A stretch of DNA of 64,000 nt from Leuctra nigra (GCA_934045905.1 OW203769.1:25947705-26011704); one strand, 5' to 3'. Counted from the stretch's first letter, positions 33,196 to 45,959 are shown. The notes: a model not told the origin generated them from the sequence alone. Translations and numbers: made by a program.

Positions 33196-36100
33196 GGAAT
33201 TAGAGCCGCTGTTTAGTGTATCAAAGAAGAAGGGCGGAACGTAAATAATGATAATTTCTCCACTTCCGGTTTAAAATTTTGTTTTTTTTCTTGAAGTGGA
33301 GTGTCTAGCGATACATTGTCTTTAATGATGCCAAATTTCAAAACTCTCGGTGGACTCGTTTGATTTTTAAAACTATTCAATTTAAAATTGGAATAACTTC
33401 ACTTCCGGTCAAAATTTTCCAGATTTTCTTTCAAAGGTTCGTGTAATAATTATGACTCTATGTCTCTGCCAAATTTCAGCTCTCTAGAACAAACCGTTCA
33501 ACCTGTGGAGAGGGGCAAACAAATTGACCGTGATAACCTAGCCAACTAACTAGCATGAAAAAAATCCATGCATGTTTGAGCCCCAAAATTCACCCCGAAG
33601 GGATGATCGCAGCACTTTGAAATTTGGTAGGTGTTGTCACGTGGCTAAATATACCCGATAACCATGGTTTTCAACTTTCATTTCACACTGCTTGCATGCG
33701 TACTGACACCCCGAAAACGAGCGTGAAGCGCTTGCAGTATACAGTAGTGGTAGTAAGCTCGCCGCGTTTTAAAAGTAGACCTCGTATTGACACGGTGCTT
33801 GGCAGCGTCGAGCTAACGCCCGACTAGATAGAACCAACTGTAATGAAATATGACCAGATGTTTATTTGTATTTATTTATTTATTTATTTAGCTTGAATGC
33901 TATTTTTCATTACAATATACATTTACAAAACAGGAAATATCATCATAATCAAATAAAGTACATAAATTTTAAACATTTCAATATTTTCTTCTTCTTTTAC
34001 CTTTCTACCAAATCTATTATAAAGTTGAATACCACTATTAAATACAGTTTTTTGGGTCCTTGACTCGTTTTTTCTAGATATTGATAAGGTAATACAAAAT
34101 TGGTGGTAATATTCTTAGTTTTTTGACAAAAAAAACTAGGTACCCTATGTCAATAAGATAATTACAAAACTAATATTGCTGCTATTTTATGAATTTTATT
34201 GGACACTTTCTCGTGAGCATTCCCACATTCAATCTAAGGGGGCTATAAGACGCGAATCGATCAATAAAACTGTATTTGTTGACATAAGTCAAATAAATGA
34301 TAACAGGAGATTGATTACATCATTCCAACAGTATGCAACCTAAAATTAATATTACGTATTATATTTGTTAATTATATTATATTTTAATACTTATATAAAT
34401 ATTACCGCCGACACACAGGCCGCCGACATGTTTTCGTATGGGGCGAGAGGGGGGGGGGGGGGGAGGATAAGGTAAGGAAATACATTTTTGTCTTCTTTTG
34501 TGGATCTGCAAATTCAAGTCAACAAGTAGAATGGGTATCATGTTTCTTCACATATTATAGTTCTCTGATTTGACAAAATTTGAGAGGAACTCCCAAGTTC
34601 CGGAACTTTCATTCTATAAATAAATATTTTCAGTATAGTTCGTAAATTCCACCATCGTGGTTCATAGTTTTTCTTGTTTGTCGCCTCTGTTCCTAATTTT
34701 AAGTATATTATGTTTTATTATTCCATCATGGTAGGTATATTAAATTATTATTCATGCCAAATTTTAATTTAAATTGATTCAAATTCATATTTGTTATTAT
34801 CTCCTTGAATACATTTTTATACCAAATCAGACATTGAATAGCGCTGGAAGAACGAGACAGTTTACATGATTGAGGAATTGTATCAAAATTTCCTACAAAT
34901 TGAGAGTTAAGAAATATCTAGAAATCACTTGAGGTGACACATTTTGTCTAATTTTCTCTAATATATGGACTTGTCTCGTTTTTCTCCTGTGTAGTACCCT
35001 TCACATATAATTGTTAATTTAAGTTCCTAAAAGATAATCACCCATTTTATTTATTTACAAATAAAATGTGAGCCTACTAAAATATATTGACTTATTTCAA
35101 TTTAAATAATAACATATTTAGCAAGTTGTTTGAATCGTACGTATTATTTAAAAATATTTTAAAAATTAGAAATGCAGCTTGTTGAAGGTCAATCATCATA
35201 TATGAAAGCTTTGATCTATATTATATTTTTATCAATTATCAAATGATGGAGGTCAATATTGAAATGTCATTCTGCGGTTGGATTTCATCATCGTTTCCTT
35301 CTTGGGATAAAGAGCGATCAATCTGCGTACAGCTTAAACAGGGATTGCTATCATCAGCGTCTTTTTCTCAATGTATACTTTATTTGCATCCCGCAAAGGT
35401 TTTGCATCCAACCGAGAGGCACAATATTATTGTCGCTGCTTGTGATGGTGTGTGATGCTAGATGCTGATGCTTTCATTATTTGCTTATTTTAAGATATTG
35501 CTTACATTGCAGACGCTTTACGAGTAGCTATAGCTTGGGATCCGGTATTCTGATTATTTTTATATTTTCAAGGTACCATGAAACACTTGAAAACAGCTAA
35601 TTTTTTAGGCAAGTATTTTTTTTTTTATTTTTTTTACTAGATAACTGTTTTTTCAGCGTTTTTGAAGTTTCAAGCAGACTACTTGTACTATAGCAGATCA
35701 AATTGATTTTTGTTTTTTTAGGTAGATTATTACATGCTCTGTGATTTGAACTAAAATTAAAAAATTGGTATTAACAGGGTATTTTTTATGAGATGTTGGA
35801 AATAATTTGACTTCAAATAACTTTAAATAATTTATATGGTTAACAATTAAAAAAAAAGCATAGTAATTATTTTTTTAGATTATTGATTCTAGACCAAATA
35901 CATTATCATTGACCAAAATAAACCAAAATAACCAAAACCAAAATGAATTGGGTGCCTCAGACCAACAGTCACTTCCAATCACGTTTTGAGTAAACACCAT
36001 TTTTCTATTATTAAAAATTCCCAACAATGTATTTTTTTTATATTCCACAATTCTTTTAATTTTGTAACGGGGAATATGTACAGGAAAAAAATTGGCATTC

Positions 36101-36327
36101 TAAATACAAAATTGCAAAAAAAATCAAGTGTTAGATGGGTACTTTATAGAGAACCGACTGTATGTAGAAGCATAGAAGAAGGTAGATAATATGATAAATG
36201 TTTAAAATAGTTTCTATCAATATTTTAACTTTTTAAATAAAATACGCCTAAAAAGGTGTTAGACAATGTTTATTATTTTTTTAAACAAATTAAAATAGTA
36301 GAAAATATACCAAACACTTATTGATTT
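33196..36327. other. Intergenic, simple repeats only
   Basis: A TTTA microsatellite lies at about 33868-33890 and a run of 15 G at 34449-34463. A moderately GC-balanced stretch at 35240-35470 has short open frames without recognisable domains. No gene supported. Confidence 0.5.
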
Positions 36328-36440
36328 TCAGTTTCAGTTTGAATTTTCTACAAACCAAGCCCCGTAGCCAGAACGGCTAGTCTGGGGCAACATTTTAAAA
36401 TAAAACATAATTTTTCTTGTGGAATACAAAACATACAAAT
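36328..36440 (-). mobile_element. 3' end of a non-LTR retrotransposon, copy B
   Basis: Shares GCCCCAGACTAGCCGTTCTG and the CTGAAA-type tail with the copy at 17961-18115, on the same strand. It lacks the AATAAAG segment between tail and body, so it carries a small internal deletion. Confidence 0.65.
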
Positions 36441-37616
36441 ACAAAAAAACGAACACATAAAAATATCAATGGTCAATTAAAAAATAGGGGATTAAAATCA
36501 CAACAGATTTTTTACAGATTAGAGAAATAGATTAAGAAAATGATAGAAAGAAAAGGTCACACAAATAAATTATCTCGACCAACCTCGGTACTATCTCGGT
36601 TGGTAAATATAGACCAACCGACAGCTGTAGAAGAAGGTGCCTTAGTTCATGTGTTACTCTGAGGGGGAAGTGAATTGACATGTTCCTTTGATGTCGAAAT
36701 ATTAATTATGATATTAAATAATTCAGATCTACCATGAAGGTTCCCATGATAGTGTAACGACATTATAAAATAACTCAACTCAATGTTTTCCGGTTGAAAT
36801 TTACCTCAAGTTTAAACTTTAAAATATAATTTGTCAGTGATAGACCAAATAGATATACCTAAAATTTTTCGTTAGTAATAACATTTTGAAGTTAAAGATA
36901 TGAAGTGAATTAAAGAAAACGTCATACCGTTTTATATAGGACCACCATGTGCGATTGAAATCTGTAAGTAATATGTTGGTATTTCAATAAAAACGTTTTA
37001 CCCACTTTTAGGGCCCAATTGTCACTTGTAAAAGTCGTCTTGCATTTCCTGATAAAAATTTAACCCTAACTCGACTACAAGTCGTACACAGACGTATAAG
37101 TTGACGTAAATATACTTAGATATTTGTGTAGTACAGTGGGGTGATTTGCAAGACTGGTTTTTATCAGGACATAAGAAGCCACTGAATTATACTGATTATA
37201 CTAACATATACTGATTATTTCCCGAGTACCTAAGTATACCTAAGTATTATAATGATGTTATTTTTGTTTGCAATATAAAATGTATTAGACATAACAGAAG
37301 GTAGATATTTTATATTTAGACATAAGTCATACCACTGCAAATCAAATCTAACTATATTTTTATGTTGATCAAATATTTTATTGTAACAATCCATTTTTCT
37401 ACATATTGTATAAAAAATAAAAAATATCAATTATTAGTTAAAAAATAACACTCATTACGAATTAATCAATATAACAATACATAACATATAAAAATAAATA
37501 TGTGATACAAATTAGTCAAACAATACCAATTAGATAACAAACTTTGAAGTAACAATTAGCTTATTGAATAATCATTAAAACAAGAGATAACAAAGTTTGC
37601 GGGATGCAAGTTGTAC
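36441..37616. other. 3' flank of gene 3, no gene seen
   Basis: AT-rich. A minus-strand AATAAA (37377-37382) lies about 235 nt after the gene 3 stop and may be its poly(A) signal. Confidence 0.45.
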
Positions 37617-37868
37617 TTATTGGACGGGCTGCAGGTTATAAGCTTGACCTGTGACCTCGTCAATGACAAGACCAGAAGCAACGTCGAAGACAAGACGCGT
37701 CACGTCGACAATCGACGCGGCACGTTTCTGAGCGACTTGAGACGGTGCCACTGATTGGTCGCTCATCTCTGTCGAGGTAGGTGATTGGTTCTTCGAGTGA
37801 CGTTTTGACTTGCCCTGTCTGTACTCGTTGACGGGCTTGTATTCGGGTACGTGTTCGCTGTAGCCGCC
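37617..37868 (-). CDS. Gene 3 exon G (C-terminus)
   Basis: Acceptor CTCCACCAG, then GGC GGC TAC AGC; stop TAA at 37619-37617. It encodes 83 residues with clear coding composition (GC-rich against flanks), including VTRLVFDVASGLVIDEVTG. Confidence 0.85.
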   Translation of the reverse strand, partial: GGYSEHVPEYKPVNEYRQGKSKRHSKNQSPTSTEMSDQSVAPSQVAQKRAASIVDVTRLVFDVASGLVIDEVTGQAYNLQPVQ

Positions 37869-40800
37869 CTGGTGGAGAAGAAGAGTATATTAGTGAAGAT
37901 GCTGGAAAATAAAATAGACTTGGTAATTTTTCTATGCATCTTTTGCCAATTGACCAATGTAGGTGGGCGTTGCCTTTTGAAAGACAAAAGTATTACCATG
38001 GCAACTCCAGAATTCTTAGAAAATAACAATTTTTCATTCAAACAAATGAAATTCAGAAAGATCAAAGAAATAGCTAACAGGTGTTAATCTAGTTTAATTT
38101 ATCACTTGAAATAGTACAATCAATATATTTAAACTCATATAAATCATGTTTGATGATATGCTGGACAATTTTTACGGATGCTACAACGAAACAAATTATA
38201 TTTTGCCAGGTATGTTGCCAAAGCGTTTTACTTTTTAATGGCGTCTGTCACTGGATAGTTTCGTCAACTTAAAAAGGTCCTTCCTCTCTTATGAGAAGTT
38301 AATTAGGACTGAACAATATTCAAGTAGATAGCTTAAAGCAATACTATTATTAACGGCAATTTGTTGATTGTAAAACTGTTAAATTCTGTTCGAATTCAAC
38401 ATTATTCTAATAATATCATGTGTACAATTTGTTGTGTATATAAGCTCTTTGGTTGTGACCAAACATTGACTTTTGTTTTATGACGTCGTAGTTTGGTCAG
38501 ATCTACATTGGTCAATTGCACTTGCTTGCACTAGACATACCAGGTAGCCAAAATAGCTGAAACTTTCACACATTATAGAACAGACATGAAAATTGTATAT
38601 GTGCAATTTTCAGATTTTAATTAACGTGAAAAAAGTGTCAAACATTTGAATAAAAAACAGTTTACCAGCGTTAAAATTCGCGCGTTAAAGTTGAAACAGG
38701 AACCGGAAACTTGTTAAAGAATCAGCTGTTTTGCACATAAGTAAGGTTGTGTTGATATCATAATTTTGACATAAAAGATGGCTCAATATAGTAAAGTATC
38801 TTATTGATATGTGGTATTATGTTATTATGTTGAGTAATTAAAGTTCTACTACCTACCTATTAGAAATAATTTTACCGATAGAACACTCCGAAGAACATTC
38901 GGTTGAAAGAAAAATTTGTTGCAAATACCTACTGTGTTTCGTGTAGAAACATAGAATATACAATTATTGTATACACTGTCATAATATTATTCAAGTAATG
39001 TGTAATATACCTCGTTTCCGCCATCGTTGCTTCCACCTCCCCCTCCACCGCCGCCCCCATCACCACCATCATCCCCCTGCAACACAGACAGAAATTATAT
39101 CATTAGTAACATCATATTTCATTGTTTAAAAAAAAATATGTATTTAAAAAATTTAAAAATAACACAATAACGACTTGTGGATAAAGGAGTAGGAATAAAT
39201 CTCATGCATATCTTCCGAAACTTAATTGCTGAATTCAATGTAGTATATCAAGGGTATTTCAAGTGATTCAATGTTCTGCAAAATTTTAAACAGTTGACTA
39301 GGTTTTACCCTGTAGTTAAAGTACGCCCGTACACAACTCCATGGTTTGACTAATATTATGACATAAATAGTTAAAAACTGAGTTTTTAAACTCACATTAA
39401 TTCCTATAGCCTCAGTTTCTTTACCTTCTAAAGAATCTTCAATAAAACTGTTTTTTTTTTTACATTTTAATAATAAGTATTAAATATAAATACTTATCCA
39501 CTATTGTATAACTATGAAATAAGTGAATGAAATGAAAATGAATCACTTACATGTCCATGTCCGGCATGGTTGTAGTCGTAATAATGTTCGCCGTAGCCTC
39601 CATGTTTGTCCCCCCAGCGTACCTAGCAGACATTTGGACGTGTTACAAAACCAACTTCGTTGTTGATGAAGATATCAAACATGTTAATTCGTTACATGCA
39701 GATGTATGATAAGATATATTAGACAATAGAGAGAAGAAAGGATAAATCAGTTAGTTAATGATGTACAATGAATGAGTACACAATAGATGAATTAGAATGT
39801 ATGTTCTTCGTATTATTGTAAAGAATTTAGAAAAATCATGTGAATATTTTTTTTTTATCTTTATCTTTTATCTAGATGATTTCTTGGAAATGTATCTCTT
39901 ATCTTTTATAGATAAATTTTTGGCATGTTATCTTTATCTTTATATAGCTAAAAATAAAATAATCTAATCACAACACTGATCATTACCAACTTTTACGAAT
40001 AAATAATAATTACATGAACATTCTACAGTTATGAAGATATAGTTATTTTAAAGAACCAGCAAGCCAACCGTAAGCCATGTAAAAAGAAAGGTTGACGCCA
40101 TCTACCTTGGTCTTGAACTTGCCGTCATGAGGTGCAGCTTTCTCGTATCGTTCTTGGAAGTGGTGATCGTTTCCACGTCTATACCCGAACTCGTAATGAT
40201 CGTGTTCGGGGTTGTGTTGATACCTAGTCAAGCAAGAGAGAAGATAGAGACAGTGAAGAGAAAGACGAGAAGAGATGGCCAGAAAGAAGAGCGAAGGCAG
40301 TTGAAGTGGGAGACACACGTTTACCTGGCAGGCATACCTAGTGGGCTGTTTGAAAAGGGCCGGTTATATCAGTTATTTTGAATTAACCAAATTAATTGAA
40401 AAATATCTACACACAACCAGACATTCTAAATTACAAAAAATACCTGACTTAATTATTGTAACTTTTAATGGAAAATTGTTGGTATTTGAAACGTATGCAT
40501 TTGGATGCTAATAAACAAATTCAACAAAATTGGAAAGCGTGCGTCAAAATTTAGAGTGATTTTTTATTTAATTTAATTAAATTTGCAGAAGTTCAATTGT
40601 TTGTTAACTTAATGAGTTTGTGTTGTCTGTGAGACACCACAATTTAATTGTGGAATACGGACAATAAGTATTTTGATTAATAATTATTTTTATCGATAGC
40701 GTATGGTTACTGTAGTATGTTAAATTTGTTAAGAAAGAGATCAGCCTTTTGTAATATACGTGCTATCAACAAAAACAAAATCGGTTAGTAACTTAGTGGT

Positions 40801-43800
40801 AATCCCCTCCAAATAATGAGTGTGAATTATTAAATTCATATTTTTCCTTGATAAATTGCAGATTAGTATCAGTCCATATTATGTAACTATATTTTTTAAA
40901 TTATAAAATCTTCTCCGAAGATTAATTCAACTGGTGGTAGGTACAATAGCACCTGTAAAAAACATAAAAAATTGGTATGTGCTAAAACATTCAAAAGTAA
41001 TCGCTCTTCGATCGCTCAGCTAATACCAAGATAAAAGTATCCGTTCATATTAGGCTAATTCTCATTATGAAATCTGCTCCAAAGAATAATTGATCCATAT
41101 TAAATTTGTTTGATAATAAATACATTGACACAAAGTTTATATTTCAATTCCACCAGCAATCTTGTTTAACTGAACCAATTCACTGAAGCAAATCAAAACA
41201 AACTGAACCGATGAAATCGTGTAATGATGTAATTATCTCAGCAGCATAGCGTCATGGTACTAAATGTGAATCATTCTTTTGAATTCGTCACAACTGTTGG
41301 GCATTGTGATGCGATAACGGGTTGATCTAAACGTCAACGATCACTTCAGCTCAGAGACTAGGTCGAATTGATCGACAGTTACCTGCGGCTGGAGAAAATT
41401 AGAACATCTTTACCGAAGAGTTTTTTTTAAGATGTAAGAATTAATTATCTTTTGTGGTCTTCATGGATGGTTTCATATTATTTTCTGTGGTATCTCTGAA
41501 GGGAAAGATGTTGATTTAAGTTTTGAAGAAATAAAATGTTATATTTAATGATATCTCGTGAAATGATAAAAAAAGTAAATTAATTTGATCATAAGTAAAT
41601 TTTGAGTTTTATTAATATTATTTCAAATTATGCATTCTTTAGGTACCTTAATTTGAAATGAAATCTAAAGGCTTACATTTTTTAAGAAAAAGTTTAAATC
41701 AAAATTGATTTGTTTCTTATATTTTAATTTTTTTTTATTTACTCCCTCTACTCCCGCCGGATTTTTTATTATGTCTTCAAAAAAACTGAATTGTATAAAC
41801 ATACTTGGCCTGTTGGTGAGTAAAGAAAAAAAAATAAAGGAAAGTGGATACCTTATCAACTTACCTGAAAGAAAATAATAGAAGTATTTGTTTGATGTAT
41901 GTATAGTTGTTAGCAATAGCAAGAAAGCACCCCAAATTGACAGATAAAAGAAGACCAAAACTATCCACCAAATGAGATGATTTAATGATGATTTAATAGC
42001 AATCATCACCTGTCCCTGATGGTGATTTGTGTCGAAATCTTTCCGTTCAAATCTCTGCTCCCATTCATCATCGTTCTCACAAACATGGCCGAATTCCAGC
42101 TGCATTGGTCCATATTGTCGCATGTAAATATCCCTAGCGTCGGAACACAAAGCAAATCAAGCGTAGGTTCATGTTAAACAAAACTAGTAACGTTATTGTT
42201 AGCTGAGAAAGGTGATTATATTTGTAATGAAGTTTTAATTGAATTGTATTAATAGGCCAATGATAATTTGATCCCACAAATTACATATTTTAGGGCCATG
42301 TTTTTCAATGCTATAAAGTTTTTAACCAGTTGTTTAGGACTATTATGCCATGGCAACAACCAATGTCTTTTCTTATATAACTGATTTTAGCAGAGCATTG
42401 AAAAACTGGCTAGTTTAATACAATATTATATAATCGAAAAATATTTTTGATGGAAACATAGAAGCAATGTGGTATTTTGTTAATCGAAAATTTGTAACTT
42501 TAATTTGTTAAATATGTTTATAATGCTTTAATACCCAAATATTAATGTATGCAACATGTTATACTGGAGACTTGAGTAAATCACTTTTTGAAAGTAGTGA
42601 AATTACTCTAAAAACTTTATTCTTTTTGAAAAATTTTCCCGGGAGTAAGAACAAATTTGGCAATTATTTGGAATGCAGTAATAAAATTGAAATTGCATAA
42701 ACAAAATAAATCGAGCACAGATTTGTACAGAAAACATGGTCAACTTGGCATAGTCAGTTCCAGTTGGCATTTTTTATTGTTATTTTAAACTTATAAATAT
42801 TTAGACTTGCATTGGTAATTTGCTATGGCCCTGTCAGAGGGAAATGAGAGCGCAGCTGATGGTACAGCCTTACTCTATTTAGTACTGTTAAAAGTAATTA
42901 GATTACTGGCTCGTTACCCACTGGATATACTTAAACATTTTCGGCCAAGTAAATGACATGTAAATGTAATATAACATGTAAATAACATGTTAATGGAAAT
43001 CAATCAATAAATCAATCAATCTTCGTTAGTAAAGTGTTACTTTCGTTACGTTACACCAAAAGTCTGTTAAATAGTTTCATAATTTAGTTGGTATTTTGTG
43101 TTATTTGCGAAACTTTCTGCGAAGAGTCGATAAAATAAAAATAAATTAAAATGATCAATAATTATTTGAAATTTGTGTATTTTTAAGTACCAACCTATGT
43201 AAGTACCTAGAAGTAATCTGGATCCCAGATTCGTTTGTCAAGCTACAAATGAAGTGGATTTTTACTAGAATTCCGATGAATTGTTTTAAAAAGTGCTTAG
43301 GTAAGAACAATCAGCTTAGGTAGTTTTATCAAAATTTTCAGAAAAAAAAACTAATTTATATAGTCCATTTTCGAATCTTCAAAACTAATAATAGACGAAT
43401 TCAAAAAAAAAATTATTAAAACTCTAGCTACGTCTAATATAAAACTATTTTTAGAGGTTTGTCATTCAAGGGTGTAATTTGCTCGTGAGTTTACAATGAC
43501 TGAGTAATAAGAGTTGCAACTTACTGAAAGTATTTGCCGTGACCTCCAACTCCTCCAGCACCGAACCCAGTTTCAGCTGTCTTGTGATCTTCATCGGAAT
43601 CCACTACGGAAGCTGAGGAAGAAAAGACATTTGTGTGGCTTCAAATCTCTCTTACAAGGAAAACGACAATAGAGAATTTTAAATGGATCGTATTATTAAA
43701 AAAAATCCTAGAAGTGTCACTATATTATAATTTCTTATGTAGTGTTCAAAGATCCAACCTTTCATATGTGAGTGCGAGAAAATGGTTATAGTCTCACGAA

Positions 43801-44812
43801 TAATTAATTACATATCTTAGTGTTGAACATTGCTTTTCATTTTCAAGCACGTCATGTAAAAAAAATAGTTGTAAGATCAACGAAAAAGGTGGGGATCACT
43901 CATTGAAACATGTTTCTTTTCCTAAAAATAAATAATCTGTTTATAATTTTATAATTTTCCATTTGAAATGAATAGCTATGAGATCTGTTGGGGCTACGAA
44001 TAAAATTTGAATTTAAATTGGCCTATTTACGACCCGCATATTTTGGCCTCGGGATTTTTATGAATAAATATTGTTCTGATAATTTTGAATTAGGCCAAAG
44101 TTTCGTCGATACATATTCAACATTATGTTTACTATTTAAACATATATTACAATTCAATATTTTCAGGTGATTTTTATGACAAAGTTCAGTACCTCCCAAA
44201 ATATTAACTATTCTTCTCCTCATTGCCTCAGCGCTTCCTGATTTCGCAATGTATAAAGTTGTTAGGGGTATCAGTGTGAAGTAAATAATTTGTATACTTT
44301 GTAGGTATACAATATTTATATTTGTATCAAAGATTCTTTGACCCATGATCATAGTAAGAGTGTTAACTTTAAATTTACAGATTTCAAAGTAAAAAAGGTA
44401 ACTTTCAGAGTTTTCGAAAAAGAAATTTAAAAGTTCCTTCCCAAACATTAGGAAGCAATATAATACTTCTGAAAACATGCGCGTTATTTGTATATTTTAA
44501 TTTAATTTATATTGTTCAGAGGTGAATTTTATCCTCTTCACAACAATTCGTTTTTTTCTTTACCTTTAGTGTGGATTTGTTTTGGAACTCTCTTCTTGGC
44601 CACTGCATCGTCTTCTATTTTGGAGAGGACTCCTGGCAGCAGGATTACTGCCAATGTCACCAACCCCAACTAGAAGATGAAGAAATGTGTTAATATCTAA
44701 ACTCTTTTAAATCTCTCAAATAATATTTATCAAAGTATAATATTTTTCACGTTAAAAAATATTTAAGCTTAGATTTTTTATTTACTTTTATTAATCTATT
44801 TAATCTATTCAT
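37617..44812 (-). CDS. Secreted His/Gly/Tyr-rich protein with mutually exclusive exons (gene 3)
   Basis: Minus-strand exons: possible start exon 44812-44786; A 44669-44564; B 43612-43525; then C 42133-42010 or D 40223-40106; E 39622-39551; F 39076-39011; G 37868-37617. Exon A encodes LGLVTLAVILLPGVLS, a signal-peptide core. C or D carries an EFG...ND...R(F/Y)E module. E encodes VRWGDKHGGYGEHYYDYNH. F is an all-Gly/Asp/Asn linker. G is a hydrophilic tail with SKRHSKNQ ending NLQPVQ. Phases agree throughout if exactly one of C or D is used, giving about 240 aa. A secreted matrix or cuticle protein is inferred; I do not recognise a named family. The start exon is the weakest part. Confidence 0.8.
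37869..39010 (-). other. Gene 3 intron F-G
   Basis: Donor GTATAT, acceptor CCACCAG. No exon or repeat recognised. Confidence 0.6.
39011..39076 (-). CDS. Gene 3 exon F (poly-Gly linker)
   Basis: Acceptor GTTGCAG, then GGG GAT GAT GGT; ends AACGAG before GTATAT. It has 22 codons, all Gly, Asp, Ser, Asn or Glu. Phase 0 on both sides, so it could be skipped without a frameshift. Confidence 0.75.
39077..39550 (-). other. Gene 3 intron E-F
   Basis: Donor GTAAGT, acceptor GTTGCAG. AT-rich, no other feature. Confidence 0.6.
39551..39622 (-). CDS. Gene 3 exon E (aromatic/His module)
   Basis: Acceptor CTGCTAG, then GTA CGC TGG GGG; ends GGA CAT before GTAAGT. It encodes VRWGDKHGGYGEHYYDYNH plus AGHGH, phase 0 on both sides. 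Confidence 0.88.
39623..40105 (-). other. Gene 3 intron D-E
   Basis: Contains a short TTATCT/AGATAA-rich tract at about 39845-39965, like that in gene 1 intron 2. No further exon copy seen. Confidence 0.55.
40106..40223 (-). CDS. Gene 3 exon D (alternative module 2)
   Basis: Acceptor TGACTAG, then G TAT CAA CAC; ends ACC AAG before GTAGAT. It encodes YQHNPEHDHYEFGYRRGN and then an ERYEKAAPHDGKFKTK stretch. Phase 2 in, phase 0 out, the same as exon C. Confidence 0.85.
40224..42009 (-). other. Gene 3 interval between alternative exons C and D
   Basis: About 1.8 kb, AT-rich. A 6-nt CCGCAG flanked by AG and GTAACT at about 41380 is the only other splice-like spot and cannot repair the phase between C and D. 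Confidence 0.55.
42010..42133 (-). CDS. Gene 3 exon C (alternative module 1)
   Basis: Acceptor GACGCTAG, then G GAT ATT TAC; ends GGA CAG before GTGATG. It encodes DIYMRQYGPMQLEFGHV, then ENDDEWEQRFE and a short His-rich end. Phase 2 in, phase 0 out. From EFG to the exon end it is exactly as long as exon D. Confidence 0.82.
42134..43524 (-). other. Gene 3 intron B-C
   Basis: Donor GTAAGT, acceptor CGCTAG. No exon-like segment or clear repeat recognised. Confidence 0.6.
43525..43612 (-). CDS. Gene 3 exon B
   Basis: Acceptor TTCCTCAG, then CT TCC GTA GTG; ends TAC TTT CA before GTAAGT. It encodes SVVDSDEDHKTAETG and a Gly-rich GFGAGGVGGHGKYF. Phase 1 in, phase 2 out. Confidence 0.82.
43613..44563 (-). 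other. Gene 3 intron A-B
   Basis: Donor GTAAAG, acceptor TTCCTCAG. No other feature. Confidence 0.55.
44564..44669 (-). CDS. Gene 3 exon A (signal-peptide core)
   Basis: Acceptor ATCTTCTAG, then TTG GGG TTG GTG ACA; ends ACT AAA G before GTAAAG. It encodes LGLVTLAVILLPGVLS followed by the charged KIEDDAVAKKRVPK. Confidence 0.8.
44786..44812 (-). CDS. Possible gene 3 start exon (MNRLNRLIK)
   Basis: ATG AAT AGA TTA AAT AGA TTA ATA AAA is followed by GTAAAT. It is in phase 0 with exon A across a 116-nt intron and gives a good signal peptide (basic n-region, hydrophobic core). A TATATATTTA lies about 45 bp upstream on the minus strand. The region is very AT-rich, so chance occurrence is quite possible and the true start could be further upstream. 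Confidence 0.35.
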
Positions 44813-45959
44813 TTTGGAATATTTTGTTGTGTGCTTCAACTTATTATTTCTAAATATATAATTCTAACAAACAAAAAATTCACATTAACAAGATAATAAT
44901 TTTACCAAATTTGCAACATTAAAGGAGAATTACGATATTGATAAAAAAAGGTACTTCATACAAACAATTAAAATATTGAAATTATTTTAAATGTGCTTTG
45001 GTTTTAAGAAACATAATTTTTGATACTAAAATTCAATTTTTCATCTGTTATTGAGAATTCCTTTGTGCAAGAAATTACAATTTCTTGAATATCCAACGAA
45101 TAATTCAAAATGTTCTATCAAAATACGATATTTGCCTTCTCCATTAACAAAATCATCTGACATTATTCTATCTACATTCTTACCCCAGATAAATTGTGGC
45201 GAATCTTCATGTTTCCCGCCGATCTTCTTACTAGAGAATGATAATTTCACAATCATTCTAAACTCTTTATATACTATTCACAGAGTCAGTAATGCCGTTA
45301 GTAAGTTCCCTGTACCATCGCTTGGAGCGCTCGCGAAATGCAACAAGAAGTGTAACAATTGTTTAAAAACCGCTAGAAACTGGTGCCATTGAATGGTCTG
45401 CGGTTTGGATCCACTTCACGCTTGATTTCATGTATTGATGGGTTATTATATTTGCCATTGTCATTAGAAATGATCCGTGAAAGCAAGATCAGTAGGTAAT
45501 CAATAAACGGATAAATTATTGATAAAATATAGTTATATATATATTATTAGCATACTAAATTATTGGCATACTAATTTACTATGCATTTTATATAATATAC
45601 CTACTTATTCTTATTTTATATACTTCATTCCTTAGGATTTTATCTATGTTTTCTACAGGGTATACTTTTTTACATATTGTTCATGCAATTTTTATACATT
45701 TTATAGAGATTATTTTATAAATAAGTGGATGATTTCAATTTTGAAATAGAAATATTTTTTTCTATTTTCATATAGTTTGTTTACTGTAAATTATAAGATG
45801 ATTTTGTGTGAGATTACAATAGGTAGAACACTTAGTATAATTTCGTATCATTAATGCAGTTATAGTTGTACCTACAGATACAAAATTAAACATTATAAAA
45901 TACCATAATCACTTTGTGTACTTTGTGTAATACACAAAGTACACAGTATTACACTGTAT
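44813..45959. other. Intergenic, no gene seen
   Basis: AT-rich. An ACTTTGTGT/ACACAAAGT hairpin lies near 45911-45950. No supported gene. Confidence 0.5.

Noticed and set aside
41375..41385. Possible 6-nt microexon CCGCAG between gene 3 exons C and D
   Set aside because: It is flanked by TCTCCAG and GTAACT, but six nucleotides cannot reconcile exon C (phase 0 out) with exon D (phase 2 in). Mutual exclusion explains the data better.
45041..45256. Minus-strand ORF starting MIVKLSF with a TATATAAAG just upstream
   Set aside because: The TATA-like box is only about 12 bp before the ATG, and the splice phase does not fit gene 3 exon A. The sequence has no domain.
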